Shown here: one piece after another, positions 59,073 to 64,000 of the stretch
Position numbering within the stretch: position 1 is the stretch's first letter
How the letters are laid out: each line of letters starts with the position of its first letter
Assembly: GCA_964023275.1 (NCBI GenBank)
Contig: OZ029921.1
Span: 7,698,806-7,762,805 of the forward strand
Reading direction: 5' to 3'
Origin: Norana najaformis
Lineage: Eukaryota; Annelida; Clitellata; Crassiclitellata; Hormogastridae
DNA length: 64,000 nt
The notes under the pieces: model-generated
What the model saw: only the letters and a program-made list of their open reading frames with translations
Told to the model about the DNA's origin: nothing
The model's database searches: none
Position numbers and translations under genes: made by a program

Positions 59073-59320
59073 GGCACGGTAGCATATTGGATAGAGCGCT
59101 CGGTTTGTGACGCGGAGAGTACGGGTTCGAGCCTCGTCCGAGACGTTTACTGTGTATGGACTGTCACAAAATGCGCTAGAAGATGATATCGGACCTTGTG
59201 CGAGGGAAAAAACTTACCCATGGAGTGGGCGCTAAGGAAGGAGTGGCTGGGGCACACGTTGAACTAGGGGACGGAAAGTCCGAGGAATCAGAAGCATTCG
59301 TTAGTTGAAATCGCTGAGGG
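59073..59320 (+). mobile_element. tRNA-derived SINE at the duplication junction
   Basis: The head has an A box (tagcatattggatagagcgc) and a B box (gggttcgagcctc) at tRNA spacing. A body of about 170 bases follows and ends at the unit A/unit B junction. Not a functional tRNA: the acceptor stem does not close. Confidence 0.65.
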
Positions 59321-59676
59321 AAAGAGCATTGTCATTTAGAGGGGCTTTGCAATTTTGGGTCTCGGTCTCCTAGATCCTTGCAATTCTCATCCAGGTACTG
59401 GACCTTCCTGGCTAAAAAAGTCGCCTTCGCCGATGTTCCCATCCGTAGTCAATAGTTGGCACCATGTTCAGAGTCTCTGGACCACATGGCATCAAGGATC
59501 AGGAACGATAAAGGCCATCCGCAAAGTTCTGCAATCTTTCAATTTAAGACAGAGATGTTATTTGTCTCAATGTCATAAATATTGACATTAAGAGAATTGC
59601 TCTGGTAACTATACGTGTGTTGTATGTATTTTTGTGTAAAACAAATTTCCTGATATGCATGATGTACCACAGATGT

Positions 59677-60743
59677 TCGACTCCATCAAGCACGATGTTA
59701 CCTGGGCAATCCTGAAATCATATGGAGTAGGCGACAGACTGATACAGATTCTACAGAACATTGGAGAGAGATCAAAATTTGCAGTGAAAGTGGGACGGGA
59801 ACTAGGAAGATGGTTTGCAACCACAATAGGGACGAGGCAGGGAGATCCAATTTCACCTAGTATATTTATTACTTACTTGGAAAGAGTCATGCAGGACATA
59901 CAAGATAATGAAACTGGAATCTCGGTGCAGGGAGAACTCATCAATAGCCTACGATTTGCAGATAACATTGACCTGCTGGAGAACAGCTGCGACAGGCTGC
60001 AGGAAAATGTGTGCGGACTGAACCTACTTGCCGAACAAGCTGGACTAAAAATAAATGTGAATAAAACAAAAACAATGGTATTTGGCAAGGAGACAATAGA
60101 CATGGAAATTAAAGTGCAAGATTGAAAATGTAAAGGAGTTTGTGTACTTAGGAAGTCTCACGACATGGAATAATGATTGCGCAAAAGACATAAAGGCAAG
60201 AATAGTAAAGGCAAAAGGAGTTATGGCAGGGCTAAACAACATCTGGAAAAGCAGGAAAATCAGCCACAAGACCAAACTAAACGTCTTGAAAACATGTGTG
60301 TTTAGCACAGCTCCGTATGCATGTGAGGCATGGACACTCAAAAAGACGGATAAAGATAAGATATTAGCATTTGAAATGTACTGATATAGACGAATATTAC
60401 ATCTGAATTGGACAATGAAGGTAACAAATGCGGAGGTCCGAAGAAGACTGAGCATAAAAGAAGATCTAATACAAGTAATAATGAGAAGGAAATTACGCTT
60501 GTTTGGACGTATGTGCAGGATGGATGACAGTAGGAAAATAAAAAGCGTGATGATGGGAATTATGGGCGGAAATGGGAGACGAGGAAGACCTAATAGGGAG
60601 TGGACAGATGATATAAGGGATTGGTGTAAGCAAGACTTGTACGCCTTGATAAGAACAGCACAAGATCGGGAACTGTGGAGACAAGTGATAATGGATGCAG
60701 TGGACACCTACGGGCTCTCGGGCCATGGATCATGATGATGATG
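59677..60743 (+). mobile_element. young RTE-like LINE insertion in unit B (1067 bp)
   Basis: Plus-strand reverse transcriptase from the region before GTRQGDPISPS, through a mutated catalytic box (F-A-D-N instead of F-A-D-D), to the C-terminal CEAWTLKK and GRRGRPNREWTDDI motifs. The frame is broken near 60125 and 60383. It ends in a short (ATG)n tail and is flanked by accacagatgt at 59666-59676 and 60744-60754. Confidence 0.93.
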
Positions 60744-61308
60744 ACCACAGATGTATGCTGTCAATTAAACAATCAATTGAAACAAATTTTGAGAGCTTCT
60801 GAATGCATAGCATTACAGTTATCCGTTGCATACGAACTTGACTACTGACCTAAGCACCAAGTTGACCTAATTTGATATAGCGCCGGTAAATGGCCCTTAT
60901 CGAGTGTTCTTGACGCAGCTTTTGAATGGCGATAAGATATTTTGGAGGTTCACATTTACGCTACCTTTACATGTAATGCTGTTACAGCATGTAGTCATCA
61001 CCCAATACTTTTGATGAGCATGTCTTTATGGCATCCCATTATCCCATCATTCGCATGCACAGTATGACAGGCCCCTGTGCATAGTTTGGTTGAAGTAAAT
61101 ATGAGAAACGATTTTTACCAGTAAAAATCTGGAATTTTGTTTTTAAAATCGGCTTCACATTTCACCATAGTAAAAATGGTAACATTCAAAATAGTCCAGG
61201 TTGTTTTTCTAAACACTTATTAGATACCACATTGAACGTTGCTACTGTCTCAGTAACTTCACCTGTCATCATCTTAGTCCAATAAGCAACCCCATCTAAC
61301 ATTCACAA

Positions 61309-61733
61309 TCTTGTTCTGTTGTTCTTCACCAAGCAATATTGTGTTCTGGACCTGCTTCCAAACGCTTTTCTTTAGGAATGCTTTAATTGCTTCTGATCCT
61401 GCCAAACTTTTTATTCTCAACCTCTCCCTCGCTGAATGTTGCTTTCATTCTTTTTATGCCCTGGTTAAGTTTACTTCTCAAGAAACCACTGCGATATTGG
61501 AAAAAGCGTTGATCATAGGGAGGACCCCGGGGCACAGGACCCAGCAATAATTTGTATTTCATGGATGACCTCAATATCCACCAATCTTGTTTTAAATGCT
61601 TGTATCATTCGACTTCCTAAGCACCCAGATTTTTATAGGCATATAAAATTTGAAGATAGTTTACAGAAGTTTGGTAAATGTTTACGTTTGTTACACATTT
61701 TGTAAATGCCTATTTTCTTACACTGTTTCAACA
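61309..61733. repeat. 425-bp tract identical to 53823-54247
   Basis: No difference from unit A over 425 bases, with several mismatches immediately on both sides. No gene is evident in it; both strands carry open frames, which look incidental. Confidence 0.9.
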
Positions 61734-62817
61734 GTAATCCTCACTGAGTTGAAGGCTCATTTGGCTAAAATGTACTTACAATCCCACCTACAGATCCAAC
61801 AACAAACAGACTCTCCTGTCGCTTACGCTTATCAACGAAGAACTACTTGGTGGCTTATTTGAATAAAAACAAGTCATATTAATGTGTGTTTTGAACAGAT
61901 CAAATCGATTGTCACTGATCAATATGCTAGTACCAACCCTGAATATCCAAGAATACTTCACTGCACTGTCTGCTTCCTGCAGCCAATACTGTGATTTCCG
62001 AACGCTTATAAATACACGAAGTAAGTGATACTAATGGCAATATAGGCTTATGAGAAGAAATGTGTGGGTTTTTCTGAACTCTTATAAGCAGCTTCTGTTT
62101 ATTTAAAGCCTTACAGTGTAAGGCAACAATTTTATATGAATGTATTATAGCTGTTTAAGTCTACAAGAGTTCCTGTTACATTCTTGCCTGCTCTTAACAG
62201 TCATCAGTAGTGAATGCAGCGGAGTCCTTGAGTACGTCGCACGCACTTAAAGTTGGTAGAATGACTTGGTAAAAGTTTACCAAACCCCAAAACCACTTAG
62301 CCGGCGCCCCAGCTTCAGAATTTGTTTCTGTCCATCATGAATCCTAAAGTCGCCAATTGCACATTCAGAGATTCTACATATTTTATTTCATCCCATTAAT
62401 TCATAGCATTTATTTAGCGCCCCTTAAAATATCTACTCTATGGCGCACTCCTAGTCAAGTGAGTTGGAAAGAGAAGAGTTTTAAGTGTGATGGAAGGTAT
62501 ATACACGAATAACATTCCTGTCCAGAAGGATACGCAGCTCCAGCGGAAGGTTATTTCATGTCGATGGCCCAACCACTGAAAAAGCACAACGTAAGCCACA
62601 ACAACTGTGCTATGCTGCCAGACTTAATGAATCAATGATCATTATGGCTAGACTGAAATTATTCGTATTCGACTTGCGACATGTAACGCCAACGTCGTTC
62701 AAACCATATTAACATAGCAGATAAACTTAAAATTTCCCTGCATAGTACTTCATAGGCCCTATAAGTTATCTAAATTGCAAAAGAGAGTTTCCTCTTGAGC
62801 TACTATTATTCGCTATA

Positions 62818-62832
62818 TTTCATATAAATTTA
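62818..62832 (+). promoter_or_regulatory. TATA-like box of peptide gene B
   Basis: catataaat at 62821-62829, the same distance (77 bases) from the ATG as in copy A. Confidence 0.45.
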
Positions 62833-62898
62833 AACTCTTCTGAATTGTTAGAACGCTTCACACCTGTTTCACTGCGCATCTTTTTCTACATCACTGTA

Positions 62899-63000
62899 AT
62901 GGCTACTAATCAGGTTGTCTGGATCGTCTTGCTTTGCGTGGCTATTCTATCGCCGTCTTTCAGAATCCAAGTGCACAGTTGTGCAGATGAAGCACACCAG
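62899..63000 (+). CDS. peptide gene B exon 1 (signal peptide)
   Basis: 34 codons, phase 0, donor GTAGCC as in A. The hydrophobic core is kept; replacements lie at codons 14, 22, 23, 27 and 29. Confidence 0.72.
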
Positions 63001-63495
63001 GTAGCCGAAATATTGTCACTTCCAACTGTACTTCCCGAGATTTCTACAGAGCCCAACGGAAGCGAGGTCACGGAGACCAGCTTATTCACAGGCGCTCAGT
63101 CAAAAGAAAATTGATAGGCAAAAGTGTTCGGTTCCAGGTAAAGATCCACGAGTCAGACAGAGAGACAGCCTGGCAGCTACGGTGGGTGGTGTTTGGGATT
63201 GTAGCGAAAAGAGGGTTAAGAGGAAGAAGGGGAGTCAGGATAGGGATATGTGAAAGTACCTCACAAAAGCGTTGCGTTCGCTAGCCTAAATGGAGTCAAA
63301 GTTCATTAAGAATATTAGGTAGGTAAATGTTTGAATAACTGGAAAAGTTATTACCTTGCTTTCAATACTATTTGTAGTAAAACTGCAGTTTTTGCTCATT
63401 ATGCTTCGTGCAGCTGCAAGCTGTAAAGAAGGCAAACCGGTTGGAACGTAACGTCAGAGAAGATTTTTCAAGCGATGAACCACTACGAGAGAAAG
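62899..63495 (+). CDS. secreted cysteine-rich peptide precursor, copy B (exons 1-2, partial)
   Basis: Exons 62899-63000 (102 nt) and 63414-63495 (82 nt) have the same lengths, phases and splice sites as copy A. The cysteine-rich exon should lie about 2-3 kb beyond the window end. The first 13 residues are identical to copy A; 12 other residues differ, with only one silent change. One basic site of the pro-region (KR) is lost. An in-frame read-through of exon 1 into intron 1 gives a spurious 89-codon frame. Confidence 0.7.
63414..63495 (+). CDS. peptide gene B exon 2 (charged pro-region)
   Basis: 27 codons plus one base, acceptor GTGCAG, donor GTAAGT. Seven codons differ from A and every one changes the residue. 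Confidence 0.72.
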
Positions 63496-64000
63496 GTAAG
63501 TGATCAGAAAACTATTACTCCGCCATATGCAATCTCAATCCTTATACATACATATATATATAGATAGATTGATAGATATTATATAATTATATATCAAATG
63601 TCGTGTAGAAGCGTAACTCTGAGAGGTACTGCTGAAACTGCACTACCACCTAATTGATAAAACTACACATCCGAAGCAAGCATTGACACTGTGCTCGAAC
63701 AATATCGGATCCAGAGTGGCCAATCTAGCCGTATCCCCGTCTGGGACTTTGTCCTGGGCTTCTCTTCCTTTAATCCGAACTTGGTGGTTCTTCTAGCTAT
63801 GGCTTCGTCATCGTAAAATGAAATTTGTGCACTTTTGAGTGAGTCGGTACTGCAATCAATCATAATTAATTAATAATTGCCTATTAATGTGAAACGATCA
63901 AAGGTATGTATGATACGTATTAAACTTCTCAGTCATGTCAGATGAAAGTCATCGAGGTCAGAGGCATTGGGTATCAGACTATGAAGAACTTTCATCTATT

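Larger units (their letters stand above)
52969..59326. repeat. tandem segmental duplication, unit A (6358 bp)
   Basis: Homology with unit B starts at cattgtcatttagagg, at 52969 in A and 59327 in B, so the units are directly adjacent and in the same orientation. Similarity runs along to the window end (A 56180 against B 64000) at roughly 92-97 per cent, apart from indels and separate LINE insertions. Unit A contains cysteine-rich peptide gene A. Confidence 0.95.
59327..64000. repeat. tandem segmental duplication, unit B (continues past window)
   Basis: Second copy of the unit that starts at 52969. It differs from A by a 1067-bp LINE plus its 11-bp duplication (59677-60754), an extra stretch near 62260-62520, a longer peptide-gene intron 1 (413 against 262 bases) and scattered substitutions. 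Confidence 0.95.

Noticed and set aside
59073..59150. Possible tRNA gene
   Set aside because: A and B boxes are present but the acceptor and anticodon stems do not pair, and a SINE body follows.
62845..63114. 89-codon frame starting upstream of peptide gene B exon 1
   Set aside because: It uses an upstream ATG in the 5' leader and reads through the conserved donor at 63001 into intron 1. Copy A has a stop shortly after the donor, so the two-exon model is preferred.

Overview
This is a nuclear segment of an invertebrate animal genome. The genes are intron-rich with consensus GT-AG splice sites, and the long introns are full of old and young transposable elements. Gene content (UBXN1 and ITPK1 orthologues) is bilaterian. 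The repeat mix (RTE-like and CR1/L2-like LINEs, tRNA-derived SINEs, a CACTA/Chapaev-type DNA transposon) and a three-exon gene for a secreted cysteine-rich peptide suggest a lophotrochozoan, plausibly a marine gastropod. The species is inference only.

Left part (1-14416, minus strand): ten exons of a UBXN1-type protein (UBA domain, C2H2-like zinc finger, charged coiled coil, UBX domain). The short last exon was not found and probably lies left of the window. Its introns hold a nearly intact RTE-like reverse transcriptase (2386-4169), a MITE-like element (about 6380-7290) and CR1-like LINE fragments.

Middle (15970-46631, plus strand): a complete ten-exon ITPK1 gene (inositol-tetrakisphosphate 1-kinase, 422 residues), arranged head-to-head with UBXN1 across about 1.55 kb that holds a likely bidirectional promoter. 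Intron 1 (16 kb) carries LINE remnants, minisatellites and a miRNA-like hairpin. Intron 4 (8.9 kb) carries a 2354-bp DNA transposon (38118-40471) with terminal inverted repeats, a TTA target duplication, its own CRE/TATA promoter and one frameshift in the transposase.

Right part (46632-64000): gene-poor sequence with a decayed transposase, then a direct tandem duplication of a roughly 6.36-kb unit (52969-59326, then 59327 to past the window end). Each unit carries a gene for a secreted cysteine-rich peptide with the layout signal exon, charged pro-region exon, cysteine-rich exon. Copy A is complete (55268-58755, 117 residues, nine cysteines in the last exon). Copy B shows exons 1 and 2 only. 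The copies differ almost only by amino-acid replacements in the two shared exons, yet share a 425-bp identical tract elsewhere. Each copy has its own young LINE insertion with an 11-bp target-site duplication, and copy A preserves the empty target site of the copy B insertion. This duplicated peptide locus is the most interesting part of the window.
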